The position numbers and the translations under genes were made by a program. Shown piece after piece: positions 1 through 12,400 of a stretch of 64,000 bases of DNA. Below the pieces are notes generated by a model, which worked only from the letters and a program-made list of their open reading frames with translations, was not told where the DNA came from and did no database searches. The number at the start of each line of letters is the position of its first letter. Position 1 is the first letter of the stretch. Source of the DNA: Copromyces sp. CBS 386.78 (Eukaryota > Ascomycota > Sordariomycetes > Sordariales > Sordariaceae); NCBI GenBank assembly GCA_030685235.1, contig MU839222.1:46822-110821 (forward strand), given 5' to 3'.

Positions 1-1108
1 CTCGAAGCTTGTAAGTGTTGGAACGGTCTGTCACTCACGTGCCCGGCTGTCAAACCATTGCCAAGCCATACATACACCCCTCAATCCCTACGCCAGAATA
101 TTTTGAAGAACCCCTTTTCGTGTTCTGTTTTGTGCCCAAAAGCGAGAAGAAGTCCCGCTTGTTTTCAATTTCGCGATAAGGTTATCTGCTTTTTGTATCC
201 CGTCTCGGTCGCGCTTTCGTTGTCTTGAGGAACTTCGTTCGATCAGTTCCGGTGCTTCGGACTCCACTCCGGCCCGGGCCTTGGACTCCCGGCGCAGCTC
301 CATAAGCCGTGCGTCTGATCGGTTCCGTACCCGCCCCGGGGACAAGCCCCTACCTTGATGTTATCCGGACAACATCTCTCCGTTGAATTTCTGTTTCGCT
401 GGGACCAATCGATATTGCCTTTGTGTTATTCTTGCAAGAGCTGCAAGCAACGCCCCAGCGAATTCGATTGAGCAGAATAAAGACAAGATGATTCCAAGAT
501 TCGGCCTGAGCTACTTAAGAGCTTGTCATCGCTTGTCCTCTCTACTCCATCCTTTTTTCTTCGGTTCGTTCTTTTCCCTTTTGACAGAAAACTCCTTTTG
601 CGGGAGTGGAGGCGAGGCCTCAAAAAGACCAGGTTGTTTTCGGACATGTGATGCTGTATATTTGACGGCTAAACTCAATCTTCTGAAAATACACGTGGAA
701 TACGGGTAGTCGGCGACTTCAAGTAATGTCGCCAGCCCCTTTTGTGGGAGATCCCAATACCTCTTCTGGATGACGGAGAGGAGAAACCGCATTTTCGGGC
801 ATCACTTCAAGTGTTAATGCATCTGGGGAAGGTAGTTGAGCCTCCGTCCGGTAGATGAGATTTCCTTGGCATCGATCGCTCTCAAATGCCCGAGGATTGG
901 TGTCAGAAAACGTCGCAGTCGTCTATAGCGCTCCCTCCATTGGCGCGCATGGGATAAAGTGACGGAATGTCACGGGGCGACGACTTCCTGAGTAGGGCAA
1001 CTGACGGAGATCAAGCAGATGGAGATTGTCAGCCATATGGCAAAAATAAGGTGGCATTCGATTCAAGGTGCACCCTTTAACCGAACCGTCAGTGCTCCTG
1101 GAAGCCTC

Positions 1109-1119
1109 GGCTAAAAGCC
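1109..1119. promoter_or_regulatory. GGCTAAAAGCC motif, possible XlnR/XYR1 site
   Basis: The sequence GGCTAAAAGCC lies about 460 bp upstream of the xylanase start codon. GGCTAA and GGC(A/T)4 are the known binding consensus of the fungal xylanase activator XlnR/XYR1, and here the two ends form an inverted pair (GGCT...AGCC). The consensus is short and occurs by chance, so the role is an inference from the neighbouring gene. Confidence 0.35.
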
Positions 1120-1466
1120 GAAAAACGAGAGGCCACCTTTAGTCCTGGGGGAGGTATAGTTGACCGATTGGAGGCGGTTATGTTTTGCGGGGCCCCGCAG
1201 TGGCATAGACTTCAAACGTATCACTTGACACGATCGAGCGTGTAATATGGTTGGAGGGCATCTCAGGCCTCGACGATCAGGTACGCGGGAGAGACGGAAA
1301 AGACGGCGACAGAAGAACAGATGCGACATGGTCAGGGAGCTTCTATCAGCCGGCCCAATGAGATCGAAGTCATCGCCAAGCTGGAAGTTATGGGATTTTT
1401 CCATGGTGCGGCTAACATGCAGCCGTTTGAGATATTGAAGCTCGGTTGGCGGCGACCCAAGTGCTG

Positions 1467-1474
1467 TATTTAAA
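1467..1474 (+). promoter_or_regulatory. TATA-like box of the xylanase gene
   Basis: TATTTAAA lies about 110 bp upstream of the xylanase ATG, a reasonable distance for a core promoter in a highly inducible fungal gene. The assignment rests only on motif and position. Confidence 0.4.
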
Positions 1475-1581
1475 GGTGTTGCCTCGCCGGTGCTGAAGTC
1501 AGAGGAGCTGAACGTTTGACGAAGCACCCTTCCCATCATCAAGCCTCATTCCCTTGGTTTACAGGTTCAGACCCCATCACC

Positions 1582-2711
1582 ATGAAGGCCACTCTCATGA
1601 TGCTGTTGGCGCCTCTGGCGGCCATGGCAGCGCCCACCCCCGACAACTTGGAGGCTCGTCAGGCCAGCCAAAGCATTGACACTCTGATCAAGGCCAAGGG
1701 CAAGCTCTACTTCGGTGCCTGCACCGATCAGGGCCGTCTCACCTCGGGCAAGAACGCGGCCATTCTGCAGCAGAACTTCGGCCAGGTCACGCCTGAGAAC
1801 AGCATGAAGTGGGATAGCCTCCAGAGCCAGAAGGGCAAATACAACTGGGGCCAGGCCGACTACCTCGTCAACTGGGCTACCACCAACAACAAGACCATCC
1901 GTGGCCACACCTTCCTCTGGCACTCACAGCTTGCCGGGTGGGTCGGCAACATCCGCGACAAGAGCCAGTTGACCACGGTTCTCCAGGACCACATCACCAC
2001 GGTCATGACCCGTTACAAGGGCAAGATCTATGGCTATGTATGTGACCTGCACTCGTACCTGTCAACTTTGAAACACAGTAGCTCACACGATTTTCCCAAC
2101 AGGACGTCGCCAACGAAATCTTCAACGAAGACGGCTCCCTCCGCAGCAGCCCCTTCTACAACGTCCTCGGCGAAGACATGGTCTCAATCGCCTTCAAGGC
2201 GGCCCGGGCGGCCGATCCGGGCGCCAAGCTGTACATCAACGACTACAACCTCGACAGCCCCAACGCCGCCAAGCTGACCAAGGGCATGGTCCAGCACGTC
2301 AACAAGTGGGTCGCCGCCGGCGTGCCCATCGATGGCATCGGCACCCAGGGCCACATCAGCTCCGGAGGCGGCAACAACCTTGCCGCTGCCATCAAGGCGC
2401 TTGCTGCTGCTAACGTTAAGGAGGTCGCCGTCACGGAGCTCGATATCCAGGGTAACAATGCGCGTGATTATGCTACTATTACCAAGGGGTGCTTGAGTGA
2501 GCCGAAGTGTGTTGGTATTACTGTTTGGGGTGTGAGAGATCCGGTAGGTGCTTGTCCCCTAGACCCTAATGACGGGTTGTGATATGGATGGGAACAGTGA
2601 TGCTGATGATCAAAACAGGACTCGTGGAGACCCTCTGGCAACCCGCTCCTTTTCGATTCCAACTACAACCCCAAGGCTGCGTACACCTCCATCGTTCAAG
2701 CTCTTCAGTAA
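1582..2711 (+). CDS. secreted GH10 endo-1,4-beta-xylanase
   Basis: Secreted endo-beta-1,4-xylanase of family GH10, which cuts the xylan backbone by the retaining mechanism. My model has three exons, 1582-2037, 2103-2543 and 2619-2711, giving 329 residues. Both introns are phase 0 with donors GTATGT and GTAGGT. Residues 1 to about 17 form a signal peptide ([17 protein letters not shown]), followed by a short propeptide. Family signatures are present: [25 protein letters not shown] with acid/base Glu157, and VTELDIQG with nucleophile Glu264. The C-terminus reads DSWRPSG...[10 protein letters not shown] and then stops, so there is no CBM1 module. The family usually has WDVVNE before the acid/base; here it is YDVANE, spliced exactly before the Asp. 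A TATA-like box and a possible XlnR/XYR1 site lie upstream. The family assignment is very secure and the exon borders are likely correct because the frame holds throughout. Confidence 0.93.
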
Positions 2712-3511
2712 ACGAGGCGGCTGGAGGACGCTGCGGAGGGTTCCGATTGTACCATCAATCTTTGTCCGATTTGGAGGAATCTTCCGTCGTTTCTTCTGTG
2801 TATCATGCGTCTGCTGTGCCAATTGCGTGGTCAGAAAAGCGGACTTTGTGCAGGGGATGACCGTGATTTGGGCATTCGCCTTGGTGGTAGAATGTTAGTA
2901 ACTGAGTCGCAACTGGGAAATATCATATTTCCCCACCGTATCACATTGTGTACTCTCCAAAGGACCCCTCAGATCTCGATTGCGTGCAAGTTTGAATGTA
3001 CGTGGATTGCTACGGTTGGATTGGCCGATCCCAATAATTTCAACATCTGGCAGACATCTATCTGCTTGAATACCAAGGCAACTGAAGCGACCGCCCATAA
3101 ATGGTGATTACGGTCATGACTGCCAAGTTTCATTTTGTACAGGTATTTGCAAGACGGAGAGCGCAAGTACAGTTTTTAACCCGTCGGGCCCGAAACTGAC
3201 TCCCTCGGTAGCATAGTGGATGCACCTTCCGTGGCATTGAACCTCCCTGAAAGTGCTCGGGAGACACTCGGCAAGAACAATCTAGTAGAACCAGGTGAGA
3301 CTAGAAAGACAATATCAATCAAAGACAAAGCTTTCGGTTAGATTCTCTCGGGTCTTTTTTTATGTTATTTTGTGCCAAAACGTACTTGTCATGAACAGGA
3401 ACCAAGAGGCCCTGCGATAAAATGGGAGCTGGCTGAAGGTCACAGGGACCGACGTTTTTGATGAACCTTATATGCACCGGAGGCTGGCCCCCAGTCAATA
3501 ATAGTAAAACA
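2712..3511. other. intergenic region after the xylanase
   Basis: This stretch holds the xylanase 3' UTR and then unique sequence up to the tRNA. I see no coding signal, repeat or RNA gene in it. Confidence 0.5.
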
Positions 3512-3583
3512 AGCTGCATGGCGCAGCGGAAGCGCGCCGGGCTCATAACCCGGAGGTCACTCGATCGAAACGAGTTGCAGCTA
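3512..3583 (+). tRNA. initiator tRNA-Met (CAU)
   Basis: A 72-nt cloverleaf without intron. The acceptor stem pairs AGCTGCA with TGCAGCT and the discriminator base is A. The anticodon loop is CTCATAA, anticodon CAT, flanked by the three G:C pairs (GGG/CCC) that mark initiator tRNAs. Two further initiator traits are visible: the A1:U72 pair, and the T-loop reading ATCGAAAC instead of TTCGAAT. These traits are known from yeast initiator tRNA and separate it from elongator tRNA-Met. It lies about 350 bp from the 3' end of the broken AA9 gene. Confidence 0.95.
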
Positions 3584-3933
3584 GATTCAAGTTTGTTTTT
3601 TCTACTTTTTTTTTCCTCTTTATTCGACTTGCCAGGTTTGCTTTGCATCAGTGTATTTTTTCGTTGTTCTTTTCGTCCATACATACTGGTTGTGTGATGG
3701 TTATTGGAGGGTCGTCATCGATGGAAATCTCAACACAGGAAGCATTCAAACAAGATGGGAGCGGAATTTAAAGGACCTTTTGCAACGACGATCAGAGCTC
3801 AATAGGCATTGAACTGCCACTGTTCATATTCATGTGCGTGCACATTGGTGTTTCTCCCCGACAGTCTCCCTGACAGTTTTCCTCACAGTATCAATACCTT
3901 CCAATTTCCCATCCCCCCCATTTAGATCCAGTC

Positions 3934-4761
3934 CTAGCAGCTAAATACCGACGGACCAGGAACGATGTAGGACTTGAAGTTGTTGTAGATCTGCCATCAC
4001 TTGTCAGTATTTTCTCTCTCACCACATCATAATGTGTTGTAGACAAGAAAAACTCACGTTAGCAGTATAGCCAGGATCCGTCGCCTTGAACGCGCCTGGG
4101 ATCTTCACCAACGGTCCGGGCTCCTTGTTGCCGCTTCCACCTGTAACATTGACCTGCGCACAGCTGATGTAAAACTGCGGCGTGCTGCCCGGGTTGTGGA
4201 TAGCCAGCGACTGATGCGCAAGAGGTACTCCCCGTTCTTGATGCAGGTTGGGATCTTGAAGGTGTAGTCCGCTGTGTTTTCCCCAATTTGTCATGTCATT
4301 AGCACCGTTCCATTCCATCTTCACTACCGCGAAGCAAAAACACGAAATAAGAGGGAAAAAGGGAAGTAACATACACCTCAAAGGCCAACTAGCCCCCGAC
4401 CCCCCAAAAGTCGGTCCCCAACCATATATCTTAAACCAATCCCCACTCCCATCATAATCAGCCACCTGGCCGGGTGCTTTGCTCATGTACAAGCTGATCG
4501 GTCCCTGGTGGTAGACAGCCTGGTCGGTATAGAAAGTGAAGGAGTCGCTGGCTTTGACGTCGACGGTGGTGGTGGAAGCGCCCGAAGCGCCGCCGACGTT
4601 GCACCGCAGAGGGCGGTGACGGGGGAGTTGTAGTTTGTGTTCTTGCGCAGGTTTTGGTAGACGGGGAATTTTTGGGAGTTGACGGCGAGTTGTTGGAAGA
4701 TGTAATGCGCGGAGGCGAGGGGTGCGCCCACGAGGGCGATCACGGATAGGGTAGGCTTCAT
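3934..4761 (-). pseudogene. AA9 lytic polysaccharide monooxygenase pseudogene (two frameshifts)
   Basis: Former secreted copper-dependent LPMO of family AA9 (old GH61), which oxidatively cleaves cellulose or xylan. The ATG at 4761 opens a signal peptide ending LASA, then mature HYIFQQL with the His1 copper ligand. Later signatures are all visible: the second His in [21 protein letters not shown], and [10 protein letters not shown] with the axial Tyr. Exons are 4761-4375, 4271-4058 and 3990-3934, with introns starting GTATGT and GTGAGT, and the end is VPGPSVFSC. Two lesions break the frame. Near 4605-4612 the frame shifts between NSPVTAL and LRCNVGG, where the family usually has a few more residues. 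Between 4213 and 4212 one base is missing, turning the expected ATC-CAG-TCG into ATC-AGT-CG. Both would have to be sequencing errors for the gene to be active. Family assignment is very sure; loss of function is probable. Confidence 0.85.
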
Positions 4762-5396
4762 GATGGACAGTGGGAATTGAAGCAGCTGATGATGGTAACG
4801 GTGATCCGTAATCGTGTGGCAGAGCGGTGATCGTGCTGATCGGGGAACCTACTCTTGTGTATCGAGGTGTTGATATAGGATTGTTAAACTGGTGGTTTGC
4901 TGGTCCTGCCTTCAAATGCCGAAGGTTGGCTCGATTACCGCGCAGGAAGGCCGAATGTGGAGCGGGCCAGCAGTCCCATTGAGACATACTTGCCCCTCGA
5001 CAGACGTGCCGCAAGTAATATAGAAGAACCGGAGCAGAATTGTGTCCATATTGAAGACATATGAGCCCCGTGGGTCGGTAGATTGCTCCAGCAGAGAGAG
5101 CGAACCGGACGACTGTGAGGTTGGGAGAGTGTGGGTGTGGTGGGCATGTCGACGGCAATATCAACCCGGTTTTCGTCATGTGCCGGAGGGAGGGGATGTC
5201 ATAATAATAGTGGAAGTACTCTGTGAAATCTCATACTACACTCGGGAAAATGTGTCCGGGCTCAGGACCTTGTGTTGAACATGGAATGTGATGTGATGGC
5301 TCGGACTGGTGGTTGAGGAAAGTGATCGTTGCGGAGAGCCCAGCGGGCAATCTGGGAAAAGGACCGCAAACAGCTAATGCACTAGCAGAATAAAGT
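4762..5396. other. intergenic region between AA9 pseudogene and transposon island
   Basis: Normal-GC unique sequence holding the former promoter of the AA9 pseudogene and running up to the left inverted repeat of the outer transposon. The bases AAGT at 5393-5396 directly abut that repeat. No gene is seen. Confidence 0.5.
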
Positions 5397-5460
5397 TCCC
5401 GCACTCAAACGCCTTGTCGTTTTCTTGGCATGAGGGGGTGGCACACACACACACCGCTAC
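5397..5460 (+). repeat. left terminal inverted repeat
   Basis: Matches the reverse complement of 17968-18033 almost completely, beginning TCCCGCACTCAAACGCC and ending ACCGCTAC. It contains a short (CA)n run that is one unit shorter than in the partner. Three other differences are G/A, consistent with RIP on the right copy. Confidence 0.85.
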
Positions 5461-5959
5461 ACAGATCGACAATCTGGTCGAAACCACGAATAGATCAATC
5501 GCATCCCATCATAACTCAACGAAATCTACACCAAATCTCGTAAAATTTTGATCGCTTACGTCGCTTACGTTCGCTCTTATTGTTTATACCGTCTTTTATT
5601 GTATTATCGTAGTATAATAGTGGCCTTTCTTAATAATAATTAGAAGGCGTTCGTAAACTTAATATTTTATAGTAGCGAGCTTCTTCGTAATATCGCTATT
5701 ATAGTAAGCGTAATTATGCGTTTTGTATAACGATATAAGAGTAATTTCGAGCTTATTAGCAAGCCGTTTTTACTATTTCGAACCTTCTAGAATATTAGAA
5801 AATTCCTTATATAAATAATGGAAGTACGTTACTATATTATTTCTATATTAGAATAGCCGTATTTAATATTATATAGGAAGTTATAAAATTATTCGTTTTA
5901 AAGCTAGATATATATTTTAACGAAATATGCGAATTCTTTGCCGATAATTACAATATATA

Positions 5960-6720
5960 TATATCAATTGAGATTGTACAGCGATACCTTCGTTAAGAGC
6001 GTTAGAAGAAGAAGAAATTAGCGTTTAAAGTAGTATAATAATAGTTTTAATTAGTAGTAGAATGGATAATAAAGATATTATTATTTATTATAGAGATGTT
6101 CGTTTTTTGCGACGAGTTTAGTATAAACCGACGAAATAGAATTCATTGTATTAAATAGGTATTTTATAGCGCTATTGCAATATTAATAAGTATATTCGAA
6201 CGTAGTAAATAGTATTACTTCCTCCCGGGTATATTAGTTAATAGTATATTTGAATTATTGGTTTTTAAGGGTGCGATAAATATCCTTAATTTTATAATAT
6301 AGTTAGAAAGGAGATTATTCCTTTAAATAAACTTTTTTCCTGGTTGTAATAGTATTTTGGTAATAAATAATATTAATTAGTATTTTTATAACGAAATATA
6401 TTACGTATATATAAGGGTTGGTATATTGCTTTAGTATTTATTATTATATTTTTTAGAATTTAATCCGATCGAAGTGTATTTTAGTAATTTTAAGAAGTAT
6501 ATAAAGTAAATATATAGTAGCGAGGGTGGCCATAGTATATTTAATAGCGAGTTTCTTACCTTTTTGCGTCGGATAGCGATAATAGTTAGGTATTATATTA
6601 AATAGATCCGTAATTACTTTAGAAATACGAAATTAGTAATAGAGGATATTAATAATATAGATAAAAATTATGTAACGATATATGTTAAAGAGTTGGAAGA
6701 GTTTAAGCGGATTAGTAATA
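5960..6720 (+). pseudogene. Tc1/mariner (IS630)-type transposase remnant
   Basis: Reading the + strand in more than one frame and ignoring RIP-type stops gives pieces typical of Tc1/mariner/IS630 transposases: IVQRYLR (end of the helix-turn-helix region, about 5970), FVFCDEFSINRRNR (first catalytic Asp region, about 6093-6135), and LEFNPIEVYFSNFKKYIK (about 6452-6508), where the family has SPDLNPIE with the catalytic Glu. The pieces lie in the right order and at a plausible distance. The frame is broken repeatedly by TAA/TAG and small shifts, so no protein can be made. Attribution to the DDE superfamily is fairly sure; the subfamily is unknown. Confidence 0.6.
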
Positions 6721-6889
6721 TAATTAGGCAATAGTAATATAGTTTGGAAAGTATTAGGGAGTTTAGAAATAGGAATTAATTATATTATAATCTAGTGTTA
6801 GAAATACTAGAAATACTAGATTTATATATTTATATAATAATGTTAAAGTAATAGAAATCTCTTTTTTTTATTGTATATTATATTAGTTC

Positions 6890-6894
6890 GAATT
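6890..6894. repeat. target site duplication GAATT (left copy)
   Basis: GAATT directly precedes the left LTR and is repeated at 15150-15154 directly after the right LTR. A 5-bp duplication is usual for Ty3/gypsy integration, and it survived RIP unchanged. Confidence 0.9.
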
Positions 6895-7128
6895 TATTAT
6901 AGGGCGCGAGCAAGCACTAAGGTAAGATGTTGATTGTTGTGCGAGGAACCAGAAGAAGAACCTATACGCACACGAGAACTATATAGGGCATAGTGTAGAG
7001 CCCTGTGGTTATAGGTCCATAGGGCGGTACTATAACTGTGCTATATTTAGACAGCTATATTCAGCTGGCTGCACTAATGTAGTACAGCACCCCTATCTAT
7101 TTACAAGGAGTAGGCAATGCTTATGACA
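6895..7128 (-). repeat. 3' LTR of the Ty3/gypsy element
   Basis: 234 bp, alignable end to end with 14916-15149. It begins TATTATAGGGCGCGAG and ends TGACA on the + strand. The expected LTR ends are TG...CA; the TA at the start fits a RIP change of TG. Differences between the two LTRs are nearly all transitions. Confidence 0.9.
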
Positions 7129-7140
7129 CTACCCCCCTTC
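7129..7140 (-). other. polypurine tract of the Ty3/gypsy element
   Basis: On the minus strand the 12 bases GAAGGGGGGTAG abut the 3' LTR. This is the normal site and composition of the plus-strand primer in LTR retrotransposons. Confidence 0.75.
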
Positions 7141-7899
7141 TAAACTAATTCCCGGCTTTAAAAACCGTTCAGAAACTATTAATATTTATAAAGTGGGGCC
7201 TAGTAGGTACTTAGCGCTAAGCCTCCTATTAAAGGGTCGAACACTAGCTAAAATATTACTAAATATACCCCTTTCGTAAAGATTACCCGATTATTACTTT
7301 AAATAATCCTAAATAGGCTTAAAAACGTTCTTAATCGTCTTATAAGCTTCCTATCCATACTTTCCTATTACTAGCCCCCGACGGGGGGTATTATAAGGAC
7401 GCCCGTAGTGTAGTAGTATATAAGGACGCTTATATCCCTACTAATACCGTAGACTATAGAGACCCTCTTATTCGAATTTCGTTACAATCGCTATAATTAT
7501 CTTTTCTCTATCTTATAACTATCTCCCCCTTCCCTACTAACTGTAATATAAAATTTTAATCGTATAGGCTCTAACTATTGGCTAGGGGGGTAGGGTAAAG
7601 TATTAGGGGTAAGAAACGTAGGTGCGCCGTAAGACGTATTATTTCCCGATTATTATTAACGGTACCCTTACTACTACAGTAGGGTATCTATAAAGTAATT
7701 CGGCTAGGATATATAAAATAAACTATTATTAAACTCCTTATTTTTTATATTCCTCCGCTTTATTTATTATTTAACCTTATATTCTGCCTGACCTACCGGT
7801 TATTTACTTCCGGGGCAGCCGTAATAGGGACTAGAGAAGGCGCTTCAACCAGGGCCTCCTCTTCTTTAACCTTTAATTAAATTTTAAATCCTCTCCTAA

Positions 7900-10800
7900 A
7901 AGCGATATACGGCAGTCCTAATTCTAGCCGTCTCTTATAAAAGTCCTAGACTACTTCCTAGTAACCATCGAAATTAACTACTAATTGCTAATCTAAGGGG
8001 TAGTAAGACCACTTTACTAAGTAGTACTATTGTCCCTCAATCTTTTAATAATTTAAGAATTCTTTAAATTCCTAATACCTATCTTCTTCGAAATTATCGG
8101 TTCTAATAACTACTATACCCTTATTAACTTTAACGTTAATTATAAAATTTTTCTAATTTAATAAGCTTTTAATATATAGTTTAATTCTAAATACGTTAAC
8201 AATATAAATAACCTTTATATTACTAGGTAAAACTAATTCTACTATATATAAAGTAGTTTTTATAATACGAAAAGGTCCTTCAAAACGCAGTACTAACTTA
8301 TCGTACAGCCTACTAATTATATAATTAACTATATTAAATATAACCTCATCCCTAACCTTATATTTAAATATATCGGTACGGTTCTCGTTCGCCGCCGCTT
8401 TATATTTCGTTTATACTTATAAAAAAGAAATTTTAATAAAGTCCCAAACTTTTTTAAACTATAATACTAATTAATTAATATTAAAAATTTATTTCTTCTA
8501 TACGTCCATTATATTTAGGGGGAGCGGTATAAATAGTTTTATCCTTATACGAGGGTAAAAATTGTAATTAGCGAAGAAGGGGGTTATTTCCATTAATACC
8601 AATTTAAAGTTATTACTTTAGAATTTAATTAATAGTAGCTAATCTATTTAATTATCTTATACTTAATTAATAAAGGTTCGTAAGTATTATTCTAATTTTA
8701 CGTTAATCCTTTTTATTTATTTATTAATTTCCTTATAATAAGGCGTAGAATATTTTAATTTAATGCCTAATTGTAAAAATAGCTATTTCTAAAAGGCTAA
8801 AACGAATTAGATACTTCTATTCGAGACTACAATATTCGGAAGATTATAAAAAATATAAATATAGTTAATAAACTTTTCTACTAACTCTTCCGTTATTAAC
8901 CCCTTTATTAAAATAAAATACCTTATTTTAATTAGCCTATTTACTACGATTAATACGTATTTATACTCCGCTTTTCTACTTATTCGCTATAATTTAAAGA
9001 ATAGGGTTATATAGTCGATAGAAATATTACGCTACGGGGTATTAAGAATAAGTAAGGGTTTAAAGAAATTTATTAGTAATATTCTAATAGTTTTAATCTT
9101 ACTATAGGGTATATAGCCCTTATAATAAATATTTACTACAATTACTATTTTTAGTTAAAAGTAGCGGTATATTAATACTATTATCTTATCCCTCTTAAGA
9201 TAGCCGTCCTATATTAAAATATAAGTACGATAAATTAGTTTTAATTGGACCGCTTTATTATCGGGGGGTATTATTAACCTATCCTTAAATATTACCCTAT
9301 TATTAACTATATAATATTTAATAAAGGGGATTTTCAATTTCTTCTTTAAATACTTCGGCTAACAATCTCCGGACCTAATAGCTTTTCGGATATCTACTAT
9401 TATAAAGGAATTAGTATAAGCCTAATCTACTAGGTTATCTATATAAATACCTAGCTTATCTTTATCTTCTTTTCCTTCGAAACTATTTTTTAAAATATAA
9501 ATAGTAAGGGGGGCCTTATTATTTATTATAATATTTATTATAAAACTTTCGTTATTTATATTTATTATTTCCTAATTGAATAAATTTTCGTCGAAGTATA
9601 AAAGATTAATAAGTAACTTTTTTCTTACTTTTAGCCTATTATTATCCGTATCCCTTAATATATATTCTAATTTATAATTTAAAGTATTAAGTTTAACGTT
9701 AATTAATCCTAACCGGTATTTAATTATAAAATTAAATTTAAATAGAAATTTAAACTACTTTATATATTTAGGGGTAAGTTTTTTCGTAGTATTAAACGTT
9801 TTAAGGTTCTTATAATCGGTAATAATCTCGAATAGTTAAACGGCGCCTTCTAATTTGAACCGCTATTCTTCTAATATTTTAATAATAATTAGTAACTCCT
9901 TATTATATATATTATAATTATATTCGGCTATTAAATATTTAGTTAAAAAATAGGCGATTAGATAAAATTTACTATCGTATAATTATAATAATATACCTCC
10001 TATAAACTAATTAAAAGCATTAATTTCGACTACCGTTAACTTTTCCTAATTATAGATCTTTAAAATTAGTATAATTATAAAAGCTATTTTTAGGGCTTTA
10101 AAAACGTTATTATACTCTTTATCCTACCTCTAATTTTTTTTTTTTTTATTAATTCGTACAATAGTCTACTTATATATAAAAAGTTGGTAATAAACCTCTT
10201 ATAGAAATTAGTAAAGCTTAAAAAACATTACAACTAGCGCCTCATCGTTAGTACTTCCTACTTAATAATTACTTCTACCTTTTTTAAATCTATTTTAATA
10301 CCGCCGGGCGTAATAATTAAACCTAAGTATTTTATTCTTTAAATATAGAACTTACATTTATTAATATCAATTTATAAGCCCGTATTAATCAAGCGCTAAA
10401 ATACTTCCCTAACATACTTAACATACTCTTCGTAAATCTCTAAGAAAATTAAGACGTTATCGAAGTACGCCGTCGTATAAATATTTAAAATATCGTACAA
10501 AATATTATTAATAAAATTCTAAAAAGAGGCTAGGGCCCCTAATAAACCGAACGGGTATATTAATAATTTATAAAAGCTAAACTTCGTAATAAAAGCTATA
10601 AGCCATTCGTATCCCTCAGTTATACGTAACCTATTAAAGGCGGCGATAATATCTACCTTTGTAAATTATTTAATTTTATAAATAATATCCAAAATCTCTT
10701 TAATAAATAGTAAGGGGTATTTATTCTTTAGCGAAATTTCGTTAATACCTTAGTAATCGATGCAAATTCTTACGCCACCGCCCGGTTTCCTTACTAGAAG

Positions 10801-12400
10801 CATTAGAGAGGCGATATTAGAAGTTAATAGCCTAATAAATCCCTTTACTAAATTATTATCCAATTATTATTTAATAACTTTTAATTTTTAGGGCGATATT
10901 AATTGTACTCTAAAGTAAGGTAAGGATTCTACCCCGGGCTTTAATTCAATTTTATAATTATAAAATCGATATTCAGGTATTATATTAGTATTCTTCAGGT
11001 TAATTACGTAGGATAAATCTTTATATTCATCTAAAAAGCGTACTTTTACCTCTTCAAAAATATATTTCGGCTTCAACGACTTATCTATAAACTTTTGAAC
11101 GTCCTCCTCCATAATACTATAAATTTTATTAATTTCGGTTAGGGGCGTTGGCTTTCATTCTTCGGAAGTTTTATCTTCGGGAATTTTAAATTCCTCCTTC
11201 TCTAAACCTAATTTATAAATCTAATTAACGAATTCCCTAATTAATTCGCTTAATTGGAAAAAGATTATTAATACGTTCTCTCCTACTACTTTTGCTTTAT
11301 AAATATCAATAAATTTATAAACCTCTATATTTTTAAAGTAGGGCTTATATAGCTCTCTTCTACCTTATAAAATATTCCTCCAAGCCTCTTCAAATAAGGC
11401 CGGTATTAAAATAATTACCTTCCTTTCCTTCTAAACTTCCTAGAATTCTACCTATATAATTAAATTAACCCTAATACCCTTTATCTATATATTAAATATA
11501 AAGGTCCTAGTATTAACTAATTTAATATTAAATAGATCTAGTGCCGCTATATTAATTATTAATTCGAAAGGTTGAAAAATCGTACATTTAATTCAATTAA
11601 ATCGTTATATTATCTAAATCCTCCGTCCGCTAATAATCTATACCTTTACTTTAATCTTCTCTAACGCTAGTTTTCTAATAGGGCCGAAAGGTTCTTTAAA
11701 CCTCCCTACGTATGCTAAAAAAACGGGGGGTTCTATTATTATAATTTAACTACCCTTAAGGGCCTCCATTATATTAACTACCTATATTAAGAAATATTCG
11801 TCCTTATTAAAGTCAAAATCGCTATTAAATCCGTTTTCGGCCTCGTTAGGGACGGAAATATCAGATTTACTCCTAATTCCGCTAAGGACGGGGATATCGG
11901 ATCCACTCTCAATTCTACTCTTAACTCCGCTAGGGACAGAGATATCTCTATTATCCTTTTTCTTAAGAACAATATTTAAAACCGCCGCTACCTCTAATAA
12001 TAGAGGTATATATATACTTATACAGGCTACGTTCCAAATAATTTTATTAGTTACCCAATTAATATCCGGATTATAAAATTATAACTATAGCCAGCCTAGA
12101 ATTACTAGGTAATCTACTACTAAATTAGCTATAAAAAACCTAATAACCTCTCTATAATTAATAATCTATATTGTCGTTTCGATATATTAATTTACCTATT
12201 CCTTAAAGTCGCCGTCGGCTAAATATAACGGCCGGGGCTTTTTTAGAAATTTAAACTCTAAGTAAGCTTTCTCCGCGAAGGATTGGTCGATAAAAGCCTT
12301 ACTTAAATATCTAGAGTCGACTAATAATATACATTCTATTTCATTATTACATTAAGGATATTAAAAATACGTAAATAGTAAAGTTATATTTTACCTATAG
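7900..12400 (-). pseudogene. gypsy pol remnant (reverse transcriptase, integrase)
   Basis: Minus-strand translation across RIP stops shows Ty3/gypsy RT motifs: [13 protein letters not shown] near 10800, then KYPLPLIKE, FTKVDIIAAFNRLRI, YPFGLLGALASF and AYFDNVLIF near 10460, followed by KCKFYI and KYLGLIITPGG near 10310. The catalytic box is YFDN where an active enzyme has YxDD, so the second Asp has become Asn by a G-to-A change. Integrase core follows at about 9050-8720 with DISIDYITLF, VLIVVNRLIKIRYFI, EELVEKFINYI and the LPNIVVSNRS box. The enzyme is dead. Exact ends of the polyprotein cannot be fixed because of the decay. Confidence 0.8.

Larger units (their letters stand above)
1..1581. 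other. intergenic region upstream of the xylanase gene
   Basis: I see no convincing gene here. The open frames are short, overlap on both strands and carry no recognisable motif. The last 500 bases act as the xylanase promoter and 5' UTR (see the two sites listed separately). The first bases could be the tail of a gene lying outside the window, but nothing shows this. Confidence 0.5.
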
